This document shows positions 1-7,667 of a DNA stretch of 9,821 bases, piece after piece. The notes beneath the pieces are model-generated. The model saw only the letters and a program-made list of their open reading frames with translations. It was not told where the DNA came from and searched no databases. How positions within the stretch are numbered: position 1 is the first letter of the stretch; each line of letters begins with the position of its first letter. A program made the position numbers and the translations under genes. The DNA is from an uncultured Gemella sp. (GTDB lineage: Bacteria; Bacillota; Bacilli; Staphylococcales; Gemellaceae), in NCBI GenBank assembly GCA_927911745.1, contig CAKMQF010000103.1, positions 1 through 9,821 on the forward strand. Direction: 5' to 3'.

Positions 1-6
1 ATTCTA

Positions 7-15
7 TGATATAAT
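7..15 (+). promoter_or_regulatory. Extended -10 promoter for the candidate small RNA
   Basis: The nine bases TGATATAAT are a TGn-extended -10 with a perfect TATAAT hexamer. The -35 region lies outside the window and cannot be judged. Transcription would begin near position 22, just before the hairpins at 26-57 and 83-107. The same TGA-plus-hexamer arrangement appears in three minus-strand promoters of this window, which supports it as a local promoter style. AT-rich DNA produces such words by chance, so confidence is moderate. Confidence 0.4.
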
Positions 16-20
16 ATCTT

Positions 21-117
21 CAAGGAAGGGCGAACGTTTGGGACATCGTCCACCCTTTTAGGAAAATATTAAAAGATTACTTACGCTTTGGGTTGCCGCC
101 CTTAGCGTTTTTCTTTT
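21..117 (+). ncRNA. Candidate small structured RNA (unidentified)
   Basis: This stretch is richer in G and C than its surroundings and has two hairpins on the plus strand. In the first, AAGGG (26-30) pairs with CCCTT (53-57) and encloses GGAC (41-44) pairing with GTCC (48-51). In the second, ACGCT (83-87) pairs with AGCGT (104-108) and encloses GGG pairing with CCC around the loop TTGCCG. An A-rich linker joins them. The second hairpin runs into a T-rich tract, as an intrinsic terminator does, and an extended -10 sits just upstream. A longer closing helix is also possible, between ATCTTC-A-AGGA (16-26) and TCCTGAAGAT (120-129). I compared it from memory with 6S RNA, SRP RNA, RNase P, tmRNA, T-box and common riboswitch consensus sequences and found no match. 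It could instead be the 3' end of a transcript that starts further left, or an interspersed repeat. Confidence 0.35.
83..117 (+). terminator. Rho-independent terminator, plus strand
   Basis: A GC-rich hairpin with outer stem ACGCT/AGCGT, inner stem GGG/CCC and loop TTGCCG is followed directly by TTTTCTTTT. The T tract lies on the plus strand, so it would end a rightward transcript such as the candidate RNA beginning near position 22. Confidence 0.5.
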
Positions 118-168
118 GCTCCTGAAGATTATTTTAAAATATCAATCCTATATCGCTCTTTTTTTATT

Positions 169-208
169 ACTTTTGTTCTTTCATTTCCCATTTTGTAAGA
201 ACAAAAGT
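169..208. repeat. Perfect 12-bp inverted repeat with 16-nt loop
   Basis: ACTTTTGTTCTT (169-180) and AAGAACAAAAGT (197-208) are exact reverse complements separated by 16 bases. A short GTCC/GGAC pair follows at 207-220. It lies between the small-RNA terminator and the terminator of exporter 1. A seven-T run at 160-165 and nearby bases precedes it rather than follows it, so it is not a standard terminator on the plus strand. It could be an RNA hairpin, a protein site or part of an interspersed repeat. Confidence 0.6.
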
Positions 209-225
209 CCATACCTGGACAATAA

Positions 226-267
226 AAAAAGAAGGTTCAAGATTGTTTTAAATCTTACCTTCTTTTT
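226..267 (-). terminator. Terminator of ABC exporter 1
   Basis: AAAAAGAAGGT (226-236) pairs with ACCTTCTTTTT (257-267), and AAGATT (239-244) with AATCTT (251-256), leaving a two-base bulge at 237-238. On the minus strand the hairpin begins just after the stop codon of exporter 1 and ends in a run of T. The plus strand also ends in five T, so it may stop transcription both ways. Confidence 0.75.
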
Positions 268-270
268 CAT

Positions 271-1841
271 CTAGCTACCTAGTGTTATCACTTTATCTGC
301 TAAGTTTTCGATTTTTTCACTATTTCTGTGAGTTATCATAATAACTGTAGAATCTTTGTCTTTTAATATTATTTCCTCAATATCGTCTGCCAACTTGCTA
401 TCTAGGTTCGCCGTACCTTCATCGATTATGAATACATCTTTTTTATGATATAAACTTCTCGCTAACCCTAATCTTTGTAGCTGTCCACCTGATAAAGCTA
501 AGTTTTTATTGTCTAGTATTGTATTTTCTTTTTCTTCTAAATTATCAATTACATCGACTAACTTACAATTTTCCAGAACTTCTCTAAACAACTTGTCGTT
601 ATATTCTTTGTTTAAAATAATATTATCTTTGATCGATAAATTTAACAATTGCACTTTTTGATTCATCGTAGAAATCGCTGATTTAATATCAAATTGTTTT
701 AATTCTCTATTATCCCACTCTACGCTACCTTCATAATTTTTCAAATCACCATTAAAATATTGATTAATGTTGATTTTCCACTACCACTTTTACCTTTTAT
801 TAAATATTTCTTGTTTTTCTCGAAAGTTAAATTAGGAAATTCTACCGTTTTATCTGGATAGTTATATTTAACATTAGAAACTACAATCGCCTTATCTAAT
901 TTTTCTACTCTAGGTAAACTTTGCTCTTCTTTTATTTCTGGATACTTACTCAACAATTCATTTGCTGAAGCAAAATTCGGATATAATTCGATTACTTTTG
1001 TTAAACCTCCAAAGAACTCTCCTGTATAACCTGATATCGCAAATATCATCGCAAATTCAATATACCCTTTATATGCGAAATATCCCGCTATGAAAATCAA
1101 TGCGATTTGGTTACCTGCATTTAACGTTACGTTTAGCCCTTGTAAAGTCATAATAGATTTTTTTCTATTAACTTTTGCATTTTTTATATTTTTTGAACCA
1201 ACATTTACAATTCTATCTAATAAATTCAACGCTGAGAAATTATTTAGCATTTCTGAACTAGCTAGTGCATTTTCTAAATCTTTGTTGAAATCTTCTGTAG
1301 CTTTTGAAATGTCTTTTGTCGTTGTTTTTATCGCTTTGTTGAAATACTTAGGTAGAACCATCATTAATAAAGACAATGCAAGTGAGATAATAAATAACGT
1401 AATATTCACCTTAAGTAATGCAATTGTTGAGATGACAACTAAAGATATGCTGTAAATCGCAAATAAACAATTAGCCGCATATTGCTCAAACTGCTGAATA
1501 TCAGTAGTGTTTAAAGCTATACATTCTGCTCCATTATTATGTTTCTCGTTATAAACTAACTTTTTCTTAAAATCTGCAATCGCTGTTTTTCTAAGACTTG
1601 TAGAAAAATTTTGAATCAATTTTTCTACGTATATCGCTCTGAAATAACCTAATGTATTCAAAACAACATATATCAACATAACTGCAATAGTCGCCGACAC
1701 CATGAATCTTAAATTTTTATCTACCGTCGCCTGAATAATCAAACTAAATCCATAAGACGTCGCAACCTGCGCTGCTGCGCATAATACCGTAATAATAAAT
1801 ACTAGTATGCTATATTTTTGTTTAAATAATAACTTAAACAT
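271..1841 (-). CDS. ABC exporter 1: fused membrane and ATPase domains (one frameshift)
   Basis: A half-size ABC exporter that should work as a dimer in the membrane; its substrate cannot be told from sequence. The corrected protein is 523 residues. Residues 1-300 form the six-helix exporter domain. The ATPase domain follows with Walker A GKSGSGKS (350-357), a Q-loop glutamine (395), signature LSGGQLQR (450-457), Walker B VFIIDE with the catalytic Glu (470-475) and the switch His (505). No peptidase domain precedes the membrane part. The start is ATG at 1841, seven bases after AGGGGTG; an in-frame GTG at 1859 has no better ribosome site. One base is missing near 752-753, just after Walker A, so the gene reads as two open frames (1841 to about 750, and about 744 to 271). 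Restoring it reads INILNGDLKNYEG, as expected for this family. It is divergent from the PlcR-like regulator and paralogous to exporter 2. Confidence 0.88.
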
Positions 1842-1913
1842 GCTCTTCACCCCTAACACTAACTTTTAAAATCCTTTTTACAATCTGACTCTAAAAGTAT
1901 ATTTATTATATAA

Positions 1914-1942
1914 ATTTTATCAGAGATAACAAAGATAGTCAA
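1914..1942 (-). promoter_or_regulatory. Sigma-A promoter of ABC exporter 1
   Basis: On the minus strand, -35 TTGACT (1942-1937) is followed by a 17-base spacer and -10 TAAAAT (1919-1914), with TGA immediately before the -10. The match is strong and the start point would be near 1907, about 65 bases before the ATG. The -35 is overlapped by one copy of the direct repeat ATAGTGTT. Confidence 0.75.
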
Positions 1943-1970
1943 CACTATATTTATATATTTTTAACACTAT
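1941..1970. repeat. Direct repeat AACACTAT at the exporter 1 promoter
   Basis: AACACTAT occurs at 1941-1948 and 1963-1970, a period of 22 bases or two helical turns. Read on the minus strand it is ATAGTGTT, and the proximal copy covers the first bases of the -35 element. The distal copy is also half of the inverted repeat AACAC/GTGTT (1963-1967, 1972-1976). This geometry suits a regulator touching one face of the helix; which protein binds is unknown. Confidence 0.5.
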
Positions 1971-1983
1971 TGTGTTTTAATTA

Positions 1984-2018
1984 TACTTGTATATTTCTAG
2001 TTTATTGATTTACAAGTA
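1984..2018. promoter_or_regulatory. Inverted repeat TACTTGTA/TACAAGTA, possible operator
   Basis: TACTTGTA (1984-1991) and TACAAGTA (2011-2018) are exact reverse complements with centres 27 bases apart. The right arm begins directly after the predicted -35 of the PlcR-like gene and lies in its spacer, while the left arm is upstream of the -35. A dimeric regulator bound here could control its own gene and the divergent exporter. The sequence differs from the PlcR box known in the Bacillus cereus group, so binding is inference only. Confidence 0.45.
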
Positions 2019-2033
2019 GATTTATAGTATTAT
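2005..2033 (+). promoter_or_regulatory. Promoter of the PlcR-like regulator
   Basis: -35 TTGATT (2005-2010) and -10 TATTAT (2028-2033) are separated by 17 bases. The start point would be near 2040, giving a short leader before the AGGAG at 2058-2062. Confidence 0.55.
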
Positions 2034-2072
2034 TATAGTAATATTTGATTAATTCTCAGGAGCGGATAAACT

Positions 2073-2947
2073 TTGAAACTTAAATTAGCTGACTTAATAA
2101 AAACTAAACGAAAATCACTAAATATGTCTCAAAAAAAATTAGCTGAAGGTATTTGTACTCAAACTATTATCAGTAGATTAGAAAAAGGAGAAGTCACTCC
2201 TTCTATAGATATATTTTTTCAAAATCATAAAAAAATTAAATATTCCAACTAGTGAAATAGAAGCATTATTTGATATCGATACTAAAGAATATCAACCTTC
2301 TAACTTTAAAATTAACGAACTTGTGGAATTACTTTATAAACGAGATTATAGACACTAGATTTTGTTTTATCTTCCATTGATAAAACACTCTTGATTCAGA
2401 AAATATTTTATATTTTGAATGGTTTCAAGCTATCACAACACATCATATAAAAAATCAACTAGATTTTGCAATTGAAAATCTAAAGATATTAATAGAAAAA
2501 GTAGAAGTTGGTTGTATTTTATATTGTGATATCTGTAATACTTTGGGAAATTTTTATTCAGAAAAAGAATTATTTGAAGATGCTCTTCTTTGGTATGAAA
2601 AAGTTTTACCATATATAAGAATTATTCAAAATACAAGTTCTGAACAACCATTTTATTATTCTATTGCGCGTATCTATGGAATTTTAAATAAATTAAATGA
2701 TGCAACGTATTGGAACTCTACCGCTATTACTAAAGCTCTAGAAAATAAATCTTTTTATCTTCTAGGAGACAATTATTATTTACAAGCACGATTATTTGAA
2801 GAGCAAAATCTTATTGAAGATGCTATTAACTCTTGTAACAAAGCTATTAGTATATTCTCATTAGAAAATAATGAAACTATGAGATCTTTAACATTATCTT
2901 ATCTTTCTTATCTAAAAGAGAAAAATAGCAAAGAACCGCAACAATAA
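2073..2947 (+). CDS. PlcR-like XRE-TPR transcriptional regulator (three frameshifts)
   Basis: A cytoplasmic regulator of the RRNPP type, the group that includes PlcR and is controlled by re-imported peptide pheromones. The corrected product is 291 residues, close to PlcR at about 285. The N-terminus is an XRE helix-turn-helix; its core MSQKKLAEGICTQTIISRLE resembles PlcR most among family members I remember. The C-terminal two thirds is helical with TPR-like units such as ALLWYEKVLPYI and EDAINSCNKAISIF. The start is TTG at 2073, ten bases after AGGAG; the first in-frame ATG lies inside the helix-turn-helix. The frame breaks at an extra T in the T6 run at 2214-2219, a missing base near 2355, and a missing base near 2391-2393. 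Removing and adding these gives one frame of 292 codons. It is divergent from exporter 1 and convergent with bceB. No small peptide gene follows it, unlike papR after plcR. The PlcR-like call is firm; its ligand and targets are unknown. Confidence 0.8.
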
Positions 2948-2976
2948 TCCTCTTATTTTGGCAATATGTCTTAAAA

Positions 2977-3015
2977 CGAAAAAACTCCAGATTTTTCCTC
3001 TGGAGTTTTTTTTCG
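2977..3015. terminator. Bidirectional terminator between regulator and bceB
   Basis: AACTCCAGA (2983-2991) pairs with TCTGGAGTT (2999-3007) around a short T-rich loop. The stem is flanked by six A on the left and followed by eight T (3006-3013) on the right, so it can stop transcripts from both strands. It starts about 30 bases after the regulator stop and lies right against the bceB stop. Confidence 0.85.
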
Positions 3016-3016
3016 T

Positions 3017-5030
3017 CTATTCTTTTATAATTCTATAGTAAATTTTTGATGTTATTGCATAAACTATTAGATAGAAGATTGCGAAGACTACGATTGTCAC
3101 AGCAAGCGCCTGTAAGAATATGCTATTATCTGTTATTAAGAATAATCTCAAGATTTTTTCGATAAATGGATATGCTACTATAGTGTGTAATGTCGCTATA
3201 ATTAGCGGTGAGAAGAAGATTAACAATACTTGTGATCTTATTGATTGTTTAATCTGTTTATCTGTAATACCTACTTTTCTCATGATTTCAAAGTTTCCTT
3301 TATCCTCATATCCTTCTGAGATTTGTTTGTAGTACATGATCACCACTTGGCTTATTACGAAGATAAAGCTTATGAACACCCCGATGAATAGGATTGATGC
3401 GAATACCCCTCTAAATGTAAGTTTATTTTCTTCTTTACCTTCTATTTCTATACCACTTTGTTTTTCTAGTTTTTTAAAGCTTTCGATTACCTTAGCTTCT
3501 TTAGTAGTGTCTTTAATATTGAAGGCAACGTAGTTTTGAAGTGTAGGAGTACCTGTTTGTATACTAATTCCTCTTTTTTCTAACTCTTTACTACTTAACT
3601 CTGTTAGTTTTGTAGCTAATTTAGTAGCTTCTTTCTCGTCTTTAACAACAGCATAATATGTATCCATAATATTCGCTGTTGCAGAGCCTATTGTTCCTGG
3701 AAACTCTGATAATTTTTCTTTAATTTTATAGTCACTACCATTTAGAGAAATACTATTATAATTGTACTCTCCTTTTTTATCGATATGTAATAAAATCTCA
3801 TTACTTTCTAATGTTTTATTTTTATTAGCGAATTTATTATAATCTTTTAATTGTAAAACAACTATCATTTTAACATTACTTAAGTCTACACCTACATTTG
3901 ATTCAAAATTGAACTTATCTTCAACTAATCTTCCTACCATAGGTAATGAATTATATGAGACCATGTCTTCCACTTCAGTTCCCGCTTCTTTAGCTGATAA
4001 TTTTGCATTATTTTCAATTTCTTTTAGTTTATCACTAGTAGAATGATAACCTGCAATCATTAATTGTCTTGGGAATCTTTCGTTGTAAGATTTTTCCATA
4101 CCTGCATATAATGCTGATGTTGATCCCATAGTTACAAGAACCATTGTAGATAATATACAGATATTCGCTAATCCTACTGCATTTCTCTTCATTCTGTACA
4201 ATAAACCAGAAACACTGATGAAGTTTTTAGGTTTATAGTAGAAGTTTTTTATTATTTTTCATGATTTTTAGTACTGTGATACTAACTGCCATGAACACTA
4301 GATATGTACCTATAATTACCGCAACTACAGCATAAAAGAATACTAATAATGCTTTTACAGGATTTTGTACCGTTTGTGCTGTGTAATAACCATAGCCGAT
4401 TAATGCTAAACCGATTATCGCTAGAATCCATCTAGATTTCGGTTCTTTTTCACCTTTGTTTTCATCTTTTAATAAAGCTACAATTCTAAGTCTAGCTATT
4501 TTTATAACAGTATAAAGTAATAATAAGAAGTATATTCCTCCGAATAATAATACTGAGAATACTATAGCTATCGGCGTTATGCTGAACCCAAAGCTAACTC
4601 CCGCTGAGAATAATTTTAATAATACTAACAACATAAGTTTATCAAAAATTATTCCTAATCCAACTCCTAACACTATTGTAGTTACAGCGATAAAAATTGT
4701 TTCTAACACTAAGATTTTAGCTATTTGTTTTTTCGTCATACCTAAAACAGAATACAATCCAAATTCTTTTATCCTACGTTTTACTAGAAAACTATAAGTA
4801 TAAAATAGGAAAATTACAGAGAACAGCGCAATTACAATAATACCGAAACTTAATACCTGTTTTGTCGCCTCAATTCCGTTTGGAAGTTTGTCTAAATTAT
4901 CTCCAAAAGCTAGAGATGACAGTATGTAAAATGACATTATTGTAAAAATTGCTGATAACACATAAGGTATTATAAATTTTTTATTTTTTACAAGGTTGTT
5001 TAAAGCAAATTTGCTATAAAAGAAGCTCAT
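3017..5030 (-). CDS. bceB: BceB-like permease of a peptide-antibiotic ABC transporter (one frameshift)
   Basis: The FtsX-type permease of a BceAB transporter. In characterised systems it frees the cell-wall target from antimicrobial peptides and signals to the BceS kinase. The corrected product is 670 residues, the usual family size. It begins with the family-typical YSKFALNNLVKNKKFIIPY, has helices grouped in the first 255 residues, a helix at about 288-307, an outer domain of about 225 residues (310-537), and three C-terminal helices. That helix pattern with a large loop between helices 7 and 8 is the Bce hallmark. The start is ATG at 5030, one base after the bceA stop, with AGGTGAG in the bceA tail as ribosome site; an in-frame GTG at 5039 is less likely. 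The T6 run at 4245-4250 carries one extra base, splitting the gene into two open frames (about 5030-4233 and 4201-3017). Removing it yields NFYYKPKNFISVSGLLYRMKR across the join in a single frame. Confidence 0.9.
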
Positions 5031-5031
5031 C

Positions 5032-5783
5032 TTACTCACCTGCCTGCATTAAAGTTAACGTGTCATTAATTTTTTGGAACATCTCACTCGTAGTCGCATT
5101 TCCTTTTCTAAGTTCATGGAAAACTATTCCGTCTTTAATAAATAATACACGTTTAGCACGAGCTGCTGTTTTCACAGAGTGCGTAACCATAATTATTGTT
5201 TGTCCTGCATTATTAAGTTTTTCAAAAACTTCTAACAGTTGATCTGTTGATTTTGAATCTAGTGCACCTGTCGGTTCATCCGCTAAGATTAGAGCTGGGT
5301 TCGTAATAATCGCACGAGCTACCGCTACCCTTTGACGTTGACCACCAGATACTTCATATGGGAACTTGTTGACTAACTTATCAATTCCTAAAGGTTTAGT
5401 TACTTTCTCTAATCTTTTTCCATATCTTTATATTTTTTTATTTGCTAACACTATGGTAATAAAATATTATCTTTTATAGAAAAATTATCCAGTAGGTTGA
5501 AATCTTGGAAGACAAATCCTAGATTGTCACGACGGAAATTCGCTAAGTCTTTATCTTTCAATTTGCTTAAATCTAAATTGTTTAAATTAACATTCCCTGA
5601 CGTTGCTTTATCGAATGTTGCGATAATATTTAATAAAGTAGTTTTACCGCTTCCGCTCTCTCCCATAATCGCTACATATTCTCCATTATCTACTGCGAAA
5701 TTTACGTTTTTTAACGCTTCTGTACTTTGAGTACTTAATCTTGTTGTATAAACTTTTCTTACATTGTTGACTTCTAATAACAT
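5032..5783 (-). CDS. bceA: BceA-like ATPase of a peptide-antibiotic ABC transporter (three frameshifts)
   Basis: The ATP-binding partner of BceB. The corrected product is 250 residues, as in the family. It has Walker A GESGSGKT (41-48), Q-loop VFQD (Gln 93), signature VSGGQRQR (145-152), Walker B LILADEPTGALD (165-176) and switch His 202, and ends with the Bce-typical stretch FHELRKGNATTSEMFQK. The start is ATG at 5783 with AGGAG eight bases upstream; GTG at 5792 overlaps that site and is rejected. The stop is one base before the bceB ATG, so the two are co-translated. Three single-base faults lie close together: a base missing near 5453, an extra base in the T7 run at 5433-5439, and a base missing in the T5 run at 5415-5419. 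As given, the open frame stops at 5451 just after the Q-loop. Repair reads LPLVLANKKYKDMEKRLEKV, which fits homologues well. Confidence 0.9.
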
Positions 5784-5825
5784 TTTTATCACTCCTAAAT
5801 TCTTTTTATTTTATCTTATCTTCCT

Positions 5826-5835
5826 AGTTCGAACT
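5826..5835. repeat. 10-bp palindrome in the bceA leader
   Basis: AGTTCGAACT is a perfect palindrome in the stretch between the predicted bceA promoter and its ribosome site. A second small inverted repeat, ACAAC/GTTGT (5841-5845, 5852-5856), lies next to it. Either could be a protein site or an RNA stem; neither is assigned. Confidence 0.4.
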
Positions 5836-5861
5836 TTTCTACAACTTCCTCGTTGTTTATA

Positions 5862-5889
5862 TTTATATTCTACCTTACTTTTCTTACAG
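5862..5889 (-). promoter_or_regulatory. bceA: Weak promoter of bceAB
   Basis: On the minus strand, CTGTAA (5889-5884) is a poor -35 match and TATAAA (5867-5862) a good -10, with 16 bases between. A weak -35 is expected for a promoter that needs an activator, as Bce transporter promoters do. TAGAAT words nearby are alternatives. Confidence 0.4.
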
Positions 5890-5930
5890 ATTCTATCGAT
5901 TTTCCTTACAAAAAAGCTCCCAACCTTACA
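5874..5930 (-). promoter_or_regulatory. TGTAAG repeats, candidate BceR sites
   Basis: The minus-strand word GTAAG occurs four times, at 5878-5874, 5887-5883, 5909-5905 and 5929-5925. Three copies are preceded by T to give TGTAAG. Successive starts are 9, 22 and 20 bases apart, near one or two helical turns. One copy lies on the predicted -35, two are upstream, and the last is inside the terminator of exporter 2. OmpR-family regulators such as BceR often bind tandem or inverted half-sites like this. The assignment is inference. Confidence 0.35.
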
Positions 5931-5947
5931 CTTTTGTAAGATTGGGA
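5912..5947 (-). terminator. Terminator of ABC exporter 2
   Basis: On the minus strand, TCCCAA-T-CTTACA pairs with TGTAAG-G-TTGGGA, with arms at 5947-5935 and 5930-5918 around a four-base loop. The stem is followed by GC and six T. It begins 14 bases after the predicted stop of exporter 2. Confidence 0.85.
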
Positions 5948-5960
5948 TATTTATTACTTT

Positions 5961-7612
5961 TTATTTAATTTCAAATACTTTATCAACTTTATTTCCTGGG
6001 AAATTATAATCTCAATATATCTGTGAATCTTTCTTCAGAGTTGCTATCTAGTCTATGCGTTATTAGAATTACCGTTAATTCTGGATCAGTTAATAGAAGT
6101 TCTTCTATTTTCTCTGCATTATCCTTATCTAAATTAGAAGTTATCTCATCTAACAGCACTACTTTTTTCTCTCTAATAATTCCACGAGCCAGGGCTATTC
6201 TTTGTTTTTGACCACCTGATAAATTCTTACCACCTTCTACAAGTTCTGTATCTAAGCTATCCTCAAGGCTTGACAGAAACTCTCCTAATCCTACACTTTC
6301 CAACACATCTTTAACTTTTTCATCAGCATAATCATCCCCTAGCGTTATGTTAAATCTTAGACTTTCTGTGAAAATATAAGGTTCTTGCGGAATATATAGC
6401 ATCTTATCATACAGGCTATGCTTATTAAGACCATCTAGTTCTTCACCGTTAAATTTAATTGCACCTTCGTAATTTTCTATTCTTCCAGTCAATAATTTTA
6501 ACAATGTAGATTTCCCACTACCACTTTCTCCGACAATAGCGTATTTACCATATTTATTAAATGCATACGAAATATTTTTTAATACACTTTTTTCTTCATA
6601 TTTATAAGAAACATCCTCTAATACTATAGTGTCAATTTCTTCATTTAATACTTTTTTTCTAGTATCTTGATCATTAATTACCTTAGCCTCTTCTTTGAAT
6701 TTCTCGAATTTCTCAAAGATCGGTACTACGATATTTAACTCTACCGTAATATTCATGATATTTCCTACTGAATTAAAAATCGTAGATGTTAGTGATTCTA
6801 CGGTTAAAATAGATCCAAAGCCTACAATATTTTTTTAGAGCCAGTATTCCCCGTTAGTAATACCACACCAACTTGCCCTACTAAATTTCCTAAGCCACCT
6901 AGGACTCCAGCTAATCCGACACTTTTTCTTAGAGATACAGATTCTTTTAACACTTCATTAGAAGAGTTTGCTACAATTTTTTTCAAAATTCCTAATTTAT
7001 TGAAAGATAGTAAACTATCGAATCCCTGTAAATAATTTGTATTTTTACTTATCAATTTTTCTAATGAACCTGAGTATCTCTGAGCTTTATTCTGAATAGA
7101 TTTTTGCGCAAGAGCTGGTAATACTAATGTAAGAACACTCATTACTATAGAGAAGACGATAATCGACCAGTGGAATGCAAGCAGTCCGACTATAGCTAAA
7201 AGCGTCTCTATTATCGCTGTTATACTTTGATAAAAATTACCAAATCCTTTTTCCTCAACAATCATCAAATCGTTACTAAGCCATGATATGTAATCTCCGC
7301 TATTTTTCTTATTGAAATTAGCATAGTTATTTTTAGAAATTGCATCAACGACATCACATCGAATATCAGTTATCATTTTTTGCACTACATAGTTTTCATA
7401 CGGAATTTTTATATAAATAGAAACTAAAAATAATAAAACACGATACCCGCATAGGCTATATTATAGAAAAAGCCATCGGTATTCGACTTAATTAGTTCGT
7501 CAAATCCATCCCCTATAAAATACGCAGCAACAACCTTACATGCTCCTCCAAAAATAATTAGTAAAAGTAACAAACTATTTTCTAAATATCTTTTCTTTAA
7601 ATACTGCTTCAT
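5961..7612 (-). CDS. ABC exporter 2: fused membrane and ATPase domains (four frameshifts)
   Basis: A half-size ABC exporter paralogous to exporter 1, substrate unknown. The corrected protein is 549 residues: exporter membrane domain to about residue 305, then Walker A GESGSGKS (361-368), Q-loop IPQEP (Gln 409), signature LSGGQKQR (464-471), Walker B VVLLDE (484-489) and switch His 519. The ATG at 7612 follows a near-perfect AAGGAGGG at five bases. Faults are a missing A in the A5 run at 7426-7430, an extra C in the C4 run at 6849-6852, an extra T in the T7 run at 6830-6836, and probably an extra base near 6006-6010. The frame as given therefore shows three open pieces: 7612-7424, 7385-6822 and 6756-6004. 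I extend the end from 6004 to 5961 because the shifted frame continues with YNFPGNKVDKVFEIK before a stop just ahead of the terminator, and the corrected length is then divisible by three. It lies between the kinase and bceAB on the same strand. Confidence 0.87.
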
Positions 7613-7638
7613 CTTTTCCCTCCTTATACCTTACTATT

Positions 7639-7667
7639 ATTCTATCAAATAAAATAAACTTAAACAA
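7639..7667 (-). promoter_or_regulatory. Sigma-A promoter of ABC exporter 2
   Basis: On the minus strand, -35 TTGTTT (7667-7662) is followed by 17 bases and -10 TAGAAT (7644-7639), with TGA before the -10. The start would be near 7632, giving a leader of only about 20 bases that contains the AAGGAGGG site. Confidence 0.65.

Noticed and set aside
129..212. Minus-strand frame of 27 codons starting MDFCSYKMGN
   Set aside because: Its only ribosome-site candidate is too close to the ATG, the frame spans the inverted repeat, and it follows the exporter 1 terminator.
1090..1455. Open frame of 121 codons on the plus strand inside exporter 1
   Set aside because: It lies opposite a gene with clear exporter features, has no ribosome site, and its sequence is explained as the complement of hydrophobic codons.
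2124..2126. ATG as the start of the PlcR-like regulator
   Set aside because: It falls inside the helix-turn-helix; the upstream TTG at 2073 has an AGGAG and gives the complete domain.
2948..3016. Pheromone gene downstream of the regulator, as papR follows plcR
   Set aside because: The 69 bases are taken up by the bidirectional terminator and hold no start codon with a ribosome site and hydrophobic frame.
3120..3533. Two plus-strand open frames opposite bceB
   Set aside because: No ribosome sites; they mirror the membrane helices and loop of bceB on the other strand.
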